This document shows, piece by piece, positions 7,430 through 18,010 of a stretch of 64,000 nt of DNA. Below the pieces are notes generated by a model, which saw only the letters and a program-made list of their open reading frames with translations, had not been told where the DNA came from and made no database searches. Position 1 is the first letter of the stretch. The number at the start of each line of letters is the position of its first letter. The DNA lies in the NCBI RefSeq assembly GCF_031846415.1, contig NZ_JAVRHT010000015.1, positions 1 to 64,000 of the forward strand. Direction: 5' to 3'. A program made the position numbers and the translations under genes. The DNA is from Rubrivirga litoralis (GTDB lineage: Bacteria > Bacteroidota > Rhodothermia > Rhodothermales > Rubricoccaceae).

Positions 7430-7792
7430 CTACTCGGCGCCTTCCCAGGTCAGGATATCCTCCTCGTTTTTGGTCTCGGCCTCGGGCGGGGTGGACCACT
7501 CGGCGCACTCGGGCAGCTCCGGCTTTTTCTCGGTGATGTTGTACCCGAGCTGCTGCCACTGCGTCGCCAGGTAGGTGTTCCACTCGGCGTAGTGCGCCCA
7601 TTCGGCGGGCAGCTCGTCGTCGGCGTAGATGGCCTCGACGGGGCACGCGGGGACGCACGCGTTGCAGTCGATGCACTCGTCGGGGTGGATCGCGAGGAAG
7701 TTCGGCCCCTCGTAGAAGCAGTCGACGGGGCAGACCTCGACGCAGTCGGTGTGCTTGCAGTTGATGCAGGGCTGGGCGACGACGTACGGCAT
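7430..7792 (-). CDS. fdxA: 7Fe ferredoxin ([3Fe-4S][4Fe-4S])
   Basis: 120 residues, closely similar in pattern to Azotobacter ferredoxin I. Cysteines at 9, 17 and 50 match the 3Fe-cluster ligands, and 21, 40, 43 and 46 the 4Fe-cluster ligands. The CPVDCFYEGPNFL and HPDECIDC segments are signature stretches. The C-terminal helical tail with NITEKK and acidic residues also fits. It carries single electrons at low potential in the cytoplasm. Start ATG 7792 places Cys9 at the usual distance. It is a single gene, convergent with the possible small peptide, and back to back (90 nt) with a lipoprotein gene. Confidence 0.95.
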   Translation of the reverse strand: MPYVVAQPCINCKHTDCVEVCPVDCFYEGPNFLAIHPDECIDCNACVPACPVEAIYADDELPAEWAHYAEWNTYLATQWQQLGYNITEKKPELPECAEWSTPPEAETKNEEDILTWEGAE

Positions 7793-7882
7793 GGGGCGAA
7801 TCCGGGCGGGGGGCGTGCCCGTTACCGGGCGGGGCGGGGCGGCGGCTAGACGGTCGCCCTCGCTGACCCACCCCGCCCGCCC

Positions 7883-8578
7883 GTGTTCCGCGCCCTCGCC
7901 CGCCCCGCCCTCCTCCTCGCCGCGCTCGCCGCCGTCTCGGGGTGCAGTGCGTCGAACCGGCTCGGCGAGGTGGCCCTCCCCGGCCGCCGCGTGGCCGTCG
8001 CCGCGGCCATCCCGCCGGCGCCGCGCGTCCAGGCGGGGAGCCCGCTCGAGGCCGGCGTCAACCCGTGGGACCCCGTGGGCACGGCCGTCCGCCGCGAGAC
8101 GTCCGAGGCCAAGCGGCGCCAGGCCGTGCGCGCGCAGGCGCGGCTCGACAGCGTCGTCGCGCGCGTCGACGTGGCCGACCGGATCGCGCGGCGGACGCTG
8201 GCGCGGACGGCCCAGGCCCTCGGGTTCGCGCCCGCCGACCGCCCCGCCGACGCCGACTTCGTGCTCGACCTCCGCGTCCGCGACTACGGCCTCGTCGCCG
8301 ACTCCTTCGAGGGCGACACGTTCTTCGTGCTCGTCGGCGAGGCCCTGTTCCTCGACGCCCAGACCGGCGCCGAGCTGTGGCGGACGGACCTCGACGAGCG
8401 CGAGGTGGTCGACCGGACCGTGTTCCGGCTCCCGGCCATCCCGGGCAACGTCGTCACCGGCCGCGCGCTCGCGGCGCTCTCGTCGGGCGAGATGGCCGCC
8501 GGCCTCCAGCGCCTGGGCGACCTCGCGGCCGAGCGCATCGCGGCCCGCCTCGTCCGCGACTACGAGCGCTCGCGCTGA
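7883..8578 (+). CDS. Lipoprotein of unknown function
   Basis: 231 residues from GTG 7883. A hydrophobic signal sequence ends in the lipobox AVSGC, so the mature protein is lipid-anchored, probably in the outer membrane. The mature part has an RRVAVAAAIPP strand, a helical stretch, then ADADFVLDLRVRDYGL and a TGAELWRTDL segment that resemble GNA1162/DUF4136-like periplasmic lipoproteins of beta-alpha-beta type. I cannot assign a family with certainty. It is followed by a GTAC-rich hairpin and the convergent ruvB gene. Confidence 0.7.
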   Translation: MFRALARPALLLAALAAVSGCSASNRLGEVALPGRRVAVAAAIPPAPRVQAGSPLEAGVNPWDPVGTAVRRETSEAKRRQAVRAQARLDSVVARVDVADRIARRTLARTAQALGFAPADRPADADFVLDLRVRDYGLVADSFEGDTFFVLVGEALFLDAQTGAELWRTDLDEREVVDRTVFRLPAIPGNVVTGRALAALSSGEMAAGLQRLGDLAAERIAARLVRDYERSR

Positions 8579-8620
8579 CCGCCCCGCCCGAGGCGGGGTG
8601 GCCCGGAGCCCACTCAAGAA

Positions 8621-8710
8621 GGGTACAGGGTGCGAGGTACAGGGTACGTGGCCCCGAACGGCCTCCTCGATCCGTACCCCGTACCGAGTACCCTGTACCC
8701 ACCCGGAGGG
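8621..8710. repeat. GTAC-type stutter hairpin, full copy
   Basis: Two 28-nt arms (8621-8648 and 8673-8700) are inverted copies with 24 of 28 positions pairing, separated by 24 nt. Each arm is two near-identical units of about 14 nt (GGTACAGGGTGCGA then GGTACAGGGTACG). The element ends with ACCCGGAGGG, as does the copy near 58,770-58,850. Here it lies between convergent genes and could also act as a bidirectional terminator, although no T-run follows. Confidence 0.7.
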
Positions 8711-8714
8711 TGGC

Positions 8715-9767
8715 CTACCCGAGCAGCTCGTCGAAGATGTCCGACTGCTTGAGCGGCGGCACGATGTCGAAGTGCTCGTACGCCCGCCGCGTGGCGACGC
8801 GGCCGCGCGGGGTGCGCGCGATGAACCCCTCCTGGATGAGGTACGGCTCGTAGACCTCCTCAATCGTTCCCGAGTCCTCGCCGACGGTGACGGCGATGTT
8901 CGAGACGCCGACGGGGCCGCCGTCGTGCTTTTCCATGAGCGTGAGGAGGATGCGGGCGTCCATGTCGTCGAGGCCGGCCTCGTCCACGTCGAGCGCGTTG
9001 AGGGCGTGGTCGGCCACGGCGCGCGTGACGCGGCCGTCGCCCGGGCCGGCGGCCGTCTCGACCTCGGCGAAGTCGCGCGTCCGGCGGAGCAGCTTGTTCG
9101 CGATCCGCGGCGTGCCGCGGCTGCGGCGGGCGATCTCGTGGGCGCCGTCCTCCTCGATCTCGACGTCCATCAGCGACGCGCTCCGGAGCACGATCCGCCG
9201 GAGGAGGTCGGCGTCGTAGTAGTCGTACCGGAAGTCGACGCCGAAGCGGGCGCGGAGCGGGGCGGTCAAAAGGCCCTTCCGCGTGGTCGCGCCGATGAGC
9301 GTGAACGGCGGGAGCGCGATGCGGACCGACCGCGCGGAAGGGCCGGAGTCGATGAGGATGTCGATCGCGTAGTCCTCCATGGCCGAGTACAGGTACTCCT
9401 CGACGACGGGCGCGAGCCGGTGGATCTCGTCGATGAACAGGACGTCGCCCTCGTTGAGGTTCGTGAGCAGGCCCGCGATCGAGGCCGGCTTGTCGAGCGC
9501 CGGCCCCGACGTGGTCTTGACCTCGGCGCCCATCTCCTCGGCGATGATGAACGCGAGCGTCGTTTTCCCCAGCCCCGGCGGCCCGCTCAGGATCACGTGG
9601 TCGAGCGCCTCGCCGCGCTGGAGGGCGGCCGTGATGAACACGCGGAGGTTGTCCTTGATCTTCTGCTGCCCGATAAAGTCGTCGAGCGCGCGCGGGCGGA
9701 GCGCTTTCTCGAGGTCGGCCTCCTGGCCCGGGAGCGGGGCGGAGGCGTCGCGGGGGGCGGTCGTCAT
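8715..9767 (-). CDS. ruvB: Holliday junction branch migration helicase RuvB
   Basis: 350 residues, full length for RuvB. The order is: RPRALDDFIGQ N-terminal signature, Walker A GPPGLGKT (about 62-69), Walker B with FIDEIHRL (Asp113/Glu114), sensor 1 in LIGATTRKGLL, the arginine finger region LRARFGVDFR, and the winged-helix C-terminus with DNIAVTVGED-like and EPYLIQEGFIARTPRGR motifs. With RuvA and RuvC (not in the window) it drives branch migration during recombination repair. A TACCTTG -7 box lies 24 nt before the ATG. The gene is monocistronic here. Confidence 0.98.
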   Translation of the reverse strand: MTTAPRDASAPLPGQEADLEKALRPRALDDFIGQQKIKDNLRVFITAALQRGEALDHVILSGPPGLGKTTLAFIIAEEMGAEVKTTSGPALDKPASIAGLLTNLNEGDVLFIDEIHRLAPVVEEYLYSAMEDYAIDILIDSGPSARSVRIALPPFTLIGATTRKGLLTAPLRARFGVDFRYDYYDADLLRRIVLRSASLMDVEIEEDGAHEIARRSRGTPRIANKLLRRTRDFAEVETAAGPGDGRVTRAVADHALNALDVDEAGLDDMDARILLTLMEKHDGGPVGVSNIAVTVGEDSGTIEEVYEPYLIQEGFIARTPRGRVATRRAYEHFDIVPPLKQSDIFDELLG

Positions 9768-9790
9768 GGTGTGCGGGGGCGGTTAGCGGG

Positions 9791-9797
9791 CAAGGTA
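9791..9797 (-). promoter_or_regulatory. Candidate -7 box TACCTTG for ruvB
   Basis: On the minus strand TACCTTG lies 24 nt before the ruvB ATG. It is the closest match among the TACCTT boxes to the Bacteroidota TAnnTTTG consensus. Confidence 0.45.
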
Positions 9798-9884
9798 GCG
9801 TGGCAGGGTGACAGGGCGTGTCACCGCCCCGCCCGCAGGCTCCGCCCCGCGCCGAACGCCCAGGCGGGGCGGTAGGTTGAGGCT

Positions 9885-9912
9885 GCCCGTTGGGTCTGCC
9901 CTCTGGGTCCGC
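9885..9912 (+). repeat. Two tandem units of the GCCCTTTGGGTCCGCC family
   Basis: GCCCGTTGGGTCTGCC runs straight into GCCCTCTGGGTCCGCC, then into GC boxes, in the leader of the BON-LysM gene. The unit recurs before pdxH, the quinone oxidoreductase and the 59.6-kb membrane protein. Confidence 0.5.
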
Positions 9913-9947
9913 CCCGCCCGCCGCCACCCCGCCCCGCACCGCTCGCC

Positions 9948-10490
9948 ATGCCAACTGCGACCGCCGTCCGGTTCCGCCCCGCCCTCGCCGCGCTCCTCCT
10001 CCTCCTCGCGTCGGCGCCCGCCGGCGCCCAGGTCGCCGAGCGGCTGGCCGACCTCCGCTTGGCGACGGCCGTCCGCCTCGCGCTCGTTGACGACGCGCGG
10101 ACGCGCCCGTTCGACGTCTCGGTCACGGCCCGGGGCGGGGTGGTCGAGGTCGAGGGCGCCGTGCCAGACGCCGACCGGGCCGCGCTCCGAGCCATCGCCC
10201 TCGGCGTCCCCGGCGTGCGGCGCCTGGCTGGCGACGCGCCCGCCGGCGCGCGTCCACTCCGCCCCGCCCCGCCCGCTTCGAGCGGGGCGGCGCCTCCGGC
10301 CGAGCGGGACAGGGCGGCGGCGCCCCGTTCGGCGGAGCCGGCGGGCGGGGCGGCGTACCACGTCGTCCGGCCGGGCGACACGCTGTTCTCGCTCGCCCGG
10401 CGCTACGAGACGACGGTCGAGGAGGTCCTCCGGCTCAACGGCCTGCGCTCGCCGTCGATCAGCGTCGGCCAGCGCCTCCGCGTCCGGTAG
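9948..10490 (+). CDS. Secreted BON-LysM protein
   Basis: 180 residues. An N-terminal signal peptide (about 1-27, ending APAGAQ) is followed by a BON domain (about 30-95; RTRPFDVSVTARGGVVEVEGAVP), a Pro/Ala-rich linker (about 98-135) made largely of in-frame GC boxes, and one C-terminal LysM domain (about 137-180; YHVVRPGDTLFSLARRY through GQRLRVR). LysM binds N-acetylglucosamine chains of peptidoglycan and BON is linked with membrane or phospholipid binding, so it likely works in the periplasm at the cell wall. It resembles YgaU/LysM-BON proteins but is exported. The ATG 9948 gives a standard signal peptide. Confidence 0.85.
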   Translation: MPTATAVRFRPALAALLLLLASAPAGAQVAERLADLRLATAVRLALVDDARTRPFDVSVTARGGVVEVEGAVPDADRAALRAIALGVPGVRRLAGDAPAGARPLRPAPPASSGAAPPAERDRAAAPRSAEPAGGAAYHVVRPGDTLFSLARRYETTVEEVLRLNGLRSPSISVGQRLRVR

Positions 10491-10572
10491 CCCGCCCCGC
10501 CCATGCGTCGGACCGCGGGCGGGGCGGGGAGGACACGGCCTCTTCTCCTCCCCGCCTCTCCTCCTCATCTGG

Positions 10573-11445
10573 TCAGGCGCGGACGAGGTTGCGCAGGATG
10601 AACGTCACGTTCTCGCGCCGCTCGCGGAGCCGCCGCGAGTAGTACGGGAGCCACTCGGTCCCGTACGGCACGTAGACGCGCATCCGGTACCCGTCGCGCA
10701 CGATCTGGCGCTGCGTCTCGGGGCGGAGCCCGTAGAGCATCTGGAACTCGAACGCGTCGCGGTCGATGTCGTGCTGCTCGACGTGCTGGCGGACGGCCTC
10801 GATCAGCTGGTCGTCGTGCGTGGCGATGCCGGGGTAGCGGCCGTCGTCGAGGAGCGTCCGCGCGAGGCGGCGGAAGTGCCACCGGATCGTCGGCATGTCC
10901 TGGTACGCGATCGAGGCCGGCTCGCCGTAGGCCCCCTTGCACAGCCGCACGCGGGCCTGGAGCTCGACCATGCGTGCGACGTCGGCGTCAGTCCGGTGGA
11001 GGTACGCCTGGAGGACCGGCCCGACGTGGTCGGGGAAGTCGGGGTAGACGGCCTCGAACAGGTCCAGCGTCGACTGCGTGAGGTCCGAGCCCTCCATGTC
11101 GAGCCGGACGAAGAGGTCGGCGTCGCGGGCGCTCGTGAGCACCTCGCGGAGGTTCTGCTCGCACAGGTCGCGGTCGATGACCTGGCCCAGCATCGAGAGC
11201 TTGATCGAGATGCCGACGGCGTCGGCCGGGACGCCGCGCTCGTCGCGGAGGCCGGCCAGCCGGCCGACGAGGTCGGCGTAGGCGTCGGCCGCCGCGCCGG
11301 CCCGGTCGCGGTCGGCGACGTGCTCGCCCAGGAGGTCGAGCGTGACGAAGAGGCCGTCGTCGAGGAGGGCGCCGAGGGCGGGGAGGGCGGCGTCGAGCGT
11401 TTCGCCGGCGACGAACCGGCGGGCGAGCGCAAACGGGAGCTTCAT
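10573..11445 (-). CDS. Proline dehydrogenase
   Basis: 290 residues, the size of monofunctional bacterial proline dehydrogenases. The TIM-barrel signatures are clear: SIKLSMLGQVID, FVRLDMEGSDLTQSTLDLF, QAYLHRTDADV, RLCKGAY, IATHDDQLI, FEFQMLYGLR and the C-terminal VYVPYGTEWLPYYSRRLRER. It oxidises L-proline to pyrroline-5-carboxylate using FAD and feeds electrons to the quinone pool. ATG 11445 is preferred over further upstream in-frame positions because the conserved helix begins just after it. The partner P5C dehydrogenase is not adjacent. The aldehyde dehydrogenase at 1.3-3.1 kb is too divergent to claim that role. Confidence 0.93.
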   Translation of the reverse strand: MKLPFALARRFVAGETLDAALPALGALLDDGLFVTLDLLGEHVADRDRAGAAADAYADLVGRLAGLRDERGVPADAVGISIKLSMLGQVIDRDLCEQNLREVLTSARDADLFVRLDMEGSDLTQSTLDLFEAVYPDFPDHVGPVLQAYLHRTDADVARMVELQARVRLCKGAYGEPASIAYQDMPTIRWHFRRLARTLLDDGRYPGIATHDDQLIEAVRQHVEQHDIDRDAFEFQMLYGLRPETQRQIVRDGYRMRVYVPYGTEWLPYYSRRLRERRENVTFILRNLVRA

Positions 11446-11563
11446 GGCGGCGCCCTCGGGGCGCGAGGTAGAGAAGGTGGAACGGTGTGTGTACAGGCCG
11501 GACGTGTACCTCCGCCACCCCGCCCCGGGTCCGCCGGGCGGGGCGGCGTTACGAAACACCCCT

Positions 11564-14163
<2,600 letters not shown>

Positions 14164-14164
<1 letters not shown>

Positions 14165-14219
14165 AGGAGACGAGGCAGAGAGGCGAACCTGCTCGACCTC
14201 TCTTCCTCGTCTCCTCCTC
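14164..14219. repeat. Purine-rich stutter hairpin at the kinase stop codon
   Basis: GAGGAGACGAGGCAGAGAGG pairs with CCTCTCTTCCTCGTCTCCTC about 10 nt later (18 of 20 positions). The left arm continues upstream into the last codons of the histidine kinase (GAGGAGAGAAGAGGTGTAG). It belongs to the same structural class as the GTAC hairpins but has different words. Confidence 0.55.
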
Positions 14220-14302
14220 CCGCGGGCGGGGTGGGGAACCGCTCGCGGGCGGGGCGGCGTCCCCCCGCGCCCACCGCCCCGCCCTCCAGGGCCGCCCCGC
14301 CC

Positions 14303-15385
14303 GTGTCTAGATCCCTCGCCGTCGTCGGCGCCGGCCCCGCCGGGCTCGCGGCCGCCCACGCCCTCGCCGGCTCCGGCGTCGCCGTCACCGTCTTCGAGAA
14401 GAGCCGCGGCGTCTCGGGCCGCGCCGCCACGCGCTGGCGCGACGCGCCGGGGCCGGACGGCGAGCCGTTCCGGTGGCGGTTCGACCACGGCGCCCAGTAC
14501 CTCAGCCCCGACGCCGACTCGCGCGCGGCCGGCCTCGTCCGCAGCCTGGGCGGGGTGGTCGACGTTGAGGGCGCCGTGTGGCCGTTCGACGACGACGGCC
14601 GGCTCCGCCCCGACCGCGCGCGGGCGGAGCCCGGCCTGCGCTGGACGTGGCCCGACGGGATGGCCGACCTCGGCCGGCGGCTCCGCGACGCGACGCCCGG
14701 CCTCGACCTCCGCAACGGAGCCCGCGTGACGCGCCTGGTCCGCGAGGGCGGGGCGTGGACGGTCGAGACCGACGACGGCCACGCGGGGACCTTCGACGCC
14801 GTCCTCCTCACCCCGCCCGCGCCGCAGACGGCCGGCCTCCTCCGCGAGAGCGACGTGGGCGGGGCGGACGGCGAGGCGCTCGCGCGCGCGCTGGGCGGGG
14901 CGGGTTACCGCTCGCAGTTCACGGTCGCCTGGGGGATCACCGCCCCGCTCGACCGGCCGGGCGCGTTCTACGCGCTCGTTAATGCGGACGAGCACGGCGG
15001 GCGGGGCGGCGGCCACGACGTGGCCTGGCTCGCGTTCGAGAGCGACAAGCCGAACCGGGCGCCCGACGGCGCCCACATCGTCCTGGCGCAGATGTCCGAC
15101 GCCTGGACGCAGGCCCACTACGACGACGCGCAGGCCGACGTGGTGGCGGCCGCCGCCGAGGCCGTCGCCGACCTCGTCGGCCCGCTCCCCGGCCCGGCGT
15201 GGACCGACACGCAGCGGTGGCGCTACTCGCTCCCCGACGGCGCCGCCGACGCGGACGCGCTGGAGGCGGCCGCCGCCCACGGCCTGTTTTTCGCCGGCGA
15301 CTACACGGCGGGCAAGGGACGCGTGCACCTCGCGCTGGAGGAGGGGCTGGCGGCGGCGGACCGCGTCCGCGCCTGGGCCGGCTAG
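14303..15385 (+). CDS. NAD(P)/FAD-dependent amine oxidoreductase, renalase-like (COG3380)
   Basis: 360 residues from GTG 14303, which puts the FAD motif VVGAGPAGLAAA at residues 6-17; the frame is open further upstream but only as GC-box sequence. Other features are the VFEKSRGVSGRAATRW dinucleotide-binding segment, DHGAQYLSPD, and the C-terminal FFAGDYTAGKGRVHLALEEGLAAAD that binds the flavin. This arrangement matches COG3380 oxidoreductases related to renalase, whose bacterial members oxidise dihydro isomers of NAD(P)H. The exact substrate here is inferred by family only. It is followed within 55 nt by a convergent erythromycin-esterase-like gene. Confidence 0.85.
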   Translation: MSRSLAVVGAGPAGLAAAHALAGSGVAVTVFEKSRGVSGRAATRWRDAPGPDGEPFRWRFDHGAQYLSPDADSRAAGLVRSLGGVVDVEGAVWPFDDDGRLRPDRARAEPGLRWTWPDGMADLGRRLRDATPGLDLRNGARVTRLVREGGAWTVETDDGHAGTFDAVLLTPPAPQTAGLLRESDVGGADGEALARALGGAGYRSQFTVAWGITAPLDRPGAFYALVNADEHGGRGGGHDVAWLAFESDKPNRAPDGAHIVLAQMSDAWTQAHYDDAQADVVAAAAEAVADLVGPLPGPAWTDTQRWRYSLPDGAADADALEAAAAHGLFFAGDYTAGKGRVHLALEEGLAAADRVRAWAG

Positions 15386-15438
15386 CCCACCGCCCCGCCC
15401 GCACAGTTCGGCGGGGCGGGGTGGGGGGGCACCCGCCC

Positions 15439-16671
15439 CTACTCGGTCGCCCTCGCCGGCGTCATCTCGCGGATCACCACGAGGCCGTCGAGCACGAGCG
15501 GCCACCCCGCCCGCATCTCGGTGTAGCCCAGCGGCCGGGCCAGGAGCGGGGCGTTGAGCCAGGCGCCCGCCTCCGTCTGCGCGAGCGCGCGGAGGTCGAG
15601 GAAGGCGGCCGTCTCGAACGGGGCGGCGCAGGCGAGCGCTTCGAGGCTGCCCGGCGACGGGGGCGGAATGGCCTCGACGGGCAGGTCGAGCGGGGCGGCG
15701 CCCCAGGCTCCGCCGCAGGCCGTGAAGGCGACCGCGCGGTAGCCGTCGCCCAGCGCGGCCGAGGCGGCGTCGCCCATCGTGACCGCCTCGTCGTAGCTCC
15801 ACGCCGGGTCCAGGTTGTCGACGGCCGCGAGCCGGCGGACGGCGTGCGACGACGCGGCCCACACCACGAGCGGGGTGGCGGAGCCGCGTGCGAGGTACGC
15901 GACATTCTCGCCCATCTGGCGGTCGCGGGGCGTCGAGCGCTGCACCCAGAACTGCGCCGCAGCCGCCAGGAAGCCGCCGAGAACGAGGCCCTCCTCCTCG
16001 GCGCCCGCCCCGCTCAGCGCGGCGCGGTAGTCGGCGACGGCGCCCTCGATCTCGTCCCGGAGCGAGTCGGAGACGGCGGGGCGCTGGAACCGCGAGTAGG
16101 CGCCGAGCACGCGCCGGACCTCGGGCCACCGGCCGTCGAGGGCGCCCGCGTTGGCGAGCGCCCGCTCGACTTGGTCCCAAGCCGCCGCCCCGCCCGTTTG
16201 CGGCGTCACGTCGAGGCCGACGACACGCAGCGGGCGGGGCGAGCCAGCGGTCGAGGCGGCGTAGGCCAGCCCCGCCCGCGCCTCCCGCGCCGTCGTCCAC
16301 ACGTAAGGCGCGACCGAGTCGATCCGCGCGAGCGCGTCGGCGGGAGACGTGAGCGGGAGCGCCTCCGTGAGGCCGGACGCTTCGAGTGCGAGCGTCTCCG
16401 CCCCGCCCCGCTCGTGGAGCAGCCGCGTGAGCGCGCTGCGGACGAGGAAGGCCGCGCCGTCGCCGTGCGTGGGCTCGCTCAGGGCGACGACGCGGGCGCC
16501 GGCGACGGCGTCGAGGAACGGGCCGCCGGCCGCGCTCGCCGGGTCGGCCAGGAGCCCGTCGAGCGGCGCGACGTGAGGTGCGAGCCAGACGGCCCGGGCG
16601 CTGTCGGCGGGCGCGGGCTGCGCCGCGAGCGGGAGCGCGACGAGGAGGGCGGCGAGCGGGGCGAGGCGCAT
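15439..16671 (-). CDS. Secreted erythromycin esterase-like protein
   Basis: 410 residues with an N-terminal signal peptide (ends LPLAAQP). The family motif ALSEPTHGDGAAF places Glu66 and His69 where the EreA/EreB-type catalytic Glu and His lie. It is followed by LLHERGGAETLALEAS and, later, WAASSHAVRR with a second conserved His. Members hydrolyse ester bonds; only some act on macrolides. Export to the periplasm and divergence from EreA/EreB make a general esterase or polyketide-unrelated role more likely than antibiotic resistance, so resistance should not be assumed. Its start is followed upstream by a MITE-like element. Confidence 0.8.
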   Translation of the reverse strand: MRLAPLAALLVALPLAAQPAPADSARAVWLAPHVAPLDGLLADPASAAGGPFLDAVAGARVVALSEPTHGDGAAFLVRSALTRLLHERGGAETLALEASGLTEALPLTSPADALARIDSVAPYVWTTAREARAGLAYAASTAGSPRPLRVVGLDVTPQTGGAAAWDQVERALANAGALDGRWPEVRRVLGAYSRFQRPAVSDSLRDEIEGAVADYRAALSGAGAEEEGLVLGGFLAAAAQFWVQRSTPRDRQMGENVAYLARGSATPLVVWAASSHAVRRLAAVDNLDPAWSYDEAVTMGDAASAALGDGYRAVAFTACGGAWGAAPLDLPVEAIPPPSPGSLEALACAAPFETAAFLDLRALAQTEAGAWLNAPLLARPLGYTEMRAGWPLVLDGLVVIREMTPARATE

Positions 16672-16780
16672 GGGCGGGGCGGGCTCAGGGGCTACCGGGC
16701 GGACGGTCCGGCGCCGGTCGAGACACCCGACGGCCGGCCGCGTTGCCGCCCCGCCCCCGCTCCCTCACGGGGCGGACCAG

Positions 16781-16948
16781 TCAGAGACTGTTTGGTAGAG
16801 GTTCTCCCTCCCCCACCGGGGGAGGGCCGGGGTGGGGGACAGACATCGGAGCGGCCGTCGAGGGCGGGGCGGCCGCCTCGGGTCCCCCCTCCCAGCCTCC
16901 CCCCGCTGGGGGGAGGAGCCTCGAAACCGGCTACCAAACAGTCTCTCA
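16781..16948. mobile_element. MITE-like element 1, 15-bp inverted ends, TCA duplication
   Basis: The ends are GAGACTGTTTGGTAG at 16784-16798 and its exact complement CTACCAAACAGTCTC at 16931-16945, each bordered outside by TCA. Inside are two G/C hairpins (CCCTCCCCC/GGGGGAGGG and CCTCCCCCC/GGGGGGAGG) and a GC box, and no gene. A second copy lies at 37,921-38,100. The right-hand TCA is also the TGA stop of the minus-strand gene that follows. End sequence and TNA target resemble the IS5/IS427 group, an inference. Confidence 0.8.
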
Positions 16949-17233
16949 GGGGGCGGGGCGAAGGATGTCCGCGACGGCCCGGTGCTTGACGGCCTCCCCG
17001 AACAGGCACAGCCCGGCGTTGACGACGCACAGCGCGGCCGTCCCGTAGAGCACGAACGGCTCGCCCCGCCCCTTCCGAAGCGTGGCCTCGCCGACCAGCG
17101 AGAGCCCGAACCCGACCGACGCGAGCCCGAGCGGGGCGAACCGCCGCCACGTCTTGAGGTGCGGCTCGGCCGAGCGCGCGGGCAGCGCGGGCGCCGCGGG
17201 GCGGGGGACGGCGGAGAGCGGCGGGTCGGGCAT
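16946..17233 (-). CDS. Small membrane protein of unknown function
   Basis: 95 residues with a Pro-rich N-terminus and two hydrophobic helices (FAPLGLASVGFGLSLVGEA and FVLYGTAALCVVNAGLCLFGEAV). They are separated by a short polar loop and the protein ends in HRAVADILRPAP. This two-helix pattern is common in small Bacteroidota inner-membrane proteins without known function. ATG 17233 is the first start after the divergent pdxH leader. Its stop codon is the TCA target duplication of the adjacent MITE-like element, so the insertion left the protein end unchanged. Confidence 0.65.
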   Translation of the reverse strand: MPDPPLSAVPRPAAPALPARSAEPHLKTWRRFAPLGLASVGFGLSLVGEATLRKGRGEPFVLYGTAALCVVNAGLCLFGEAVKHRAVADILRPAP

Positions 17234-17261
17234 CGGATCGGGAGGCAGGAGGCGTGGGCGG

Positions 17262-17279
17262 GGCGGACCCAAACGGGCG
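17262..17279 (-). repeat. Variant of the GCCCTTTGGGTCCGCC unit
   Basis: The minus strand reads a GCCCGTTTGGGTCCGCC-type unit with one extra base. It stands about 30 nt before the start of the small membrane protein and opposite the copy before pdxH, so one divergent gap holds two units pointing apart. Confidence 0.4.
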
Positions 17280-17310
17280 GGCCGGCGTGTCCTACGCGAA
17301 CCCCCACCCC

Positions 17311-17327
17311 GCCCTTTGGGTCCGCCC
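17311..17327 (+). repeat. GCCCTTTGGGTCCGCC leader unit before pdxH
   Basis: The unit ends six nt before the ATG of pdxH. Identical units precede the starts of the quinone oxidoreductase (50,651-50,666) and the membrane protein at 59.6 kb. Confidence 0.5.
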
Positions 17328-17332
17328 GTTCC

Positions 17333-18001
17333 ATGTCCGCCTCCACCCCGCCCGATCACGTCGCCGGCCTCCGCGAGAGCTACGAGCGCGGCGCGCTCGA
17401 CGCCGCCGACCTCCCCGCCACCCCGCTCGCGCTCTTCGAGCGGTGGTTCGCCGACGCCCAGGCCGCCGACGTCCCCGAGCCCAACGCGATGACGCTGGCG
17501 ACCGTCGGCGCGGACGGCGCGCCCTCGGCCCGAGTCGTGCTCCTGAAGGGCGTCGACGAGCGCGGGTTCGCGTTCTACACCAACTATGAGAGCCGGAAGG
17601 GCCGCGAGCTGGACGCCTCGGGCCGCGCCGCGCTCGTGTTCTGGTGGCCGGCGCTCGAGCGGCAGGTCCGCGTCGAGGGCCGCGTCGAGCGCGTGGCCGA
17701 CGACGAGGTCGAGGCCTACTACGCGAGCCGCCCGCGCGGGAGCCGCCTCGGCGCCTGGGCGAGCCCGCAGAGCCGGGTCATCCCCGACCGCTCCGTCCTC
17801 GACCAGCGCCTCGCCGACGCCCAGGCCGCGCACCCCGACGACCCTCCCCGCCCGCCGTTCTGGGGCGGCTACCGCGTGGTCCCCGAGGCCGTCGAGTTCT
17901 GGCAGGGCCGCCCGAGCCGGCTCCACGACCGCCACGTCTACCGCCGCGAGCCCGGCTCCACGGGCGGGGCGGGGTGGCGCACCGAGCGGCTGGCGCCGTG
18001 A
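17333..18001 (+). CDS. pdxH: Pyridoxamine/pyridoxine 5'-phosphate oxidase
   Basis: 222 residues, normal length. FMN-binding split-barrel motifs are present: EPNAMTLATVGADGAPSARVVLLKGVDERGFAFYTNY, then SRKGRELDASGRAALVFWWPALERQVRVEGRVE, the ASPQSRVI segment, and the C-terminal PEAVEFWQGRPSRLHDRHVYRR that forms the substrate pocket. It oxidises pyridoxine or pyridoxamine phosphate to pyridoxal phosphate in the vitamin B6 pathway. ATG 17333 directly follows a conserved leader unit. It is monocistronic; the next gene is convergent. Confidence 0.97.
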   Translation: MSASTPPDHVAGLRESYERGALDAADLPATPLALFERWFADAQAADVPEPNAMTLATVGADGAPSARVVLLKGVDERGFAFYTNYESRKGRELDASGRAALVFWWPALERQVRVEGRVERVADDEVEAYYASRPRGSRLGAWASPQSRVIPDRSVLDQRLADAQAAHPDDPPRPPFWGGYRVVPEAVEFWQGRPSRLHDRHVYRREPGSTGGAGWRTERLAP

Positions 18002-18010
18002 GGCCGGTGG

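Noticed and set aside
15439..16671. Macrolide resistance gene
   Set aside because: The protein has the erythromycin-esterase motif but is exported and divergent; most members are not resistance enzymes.
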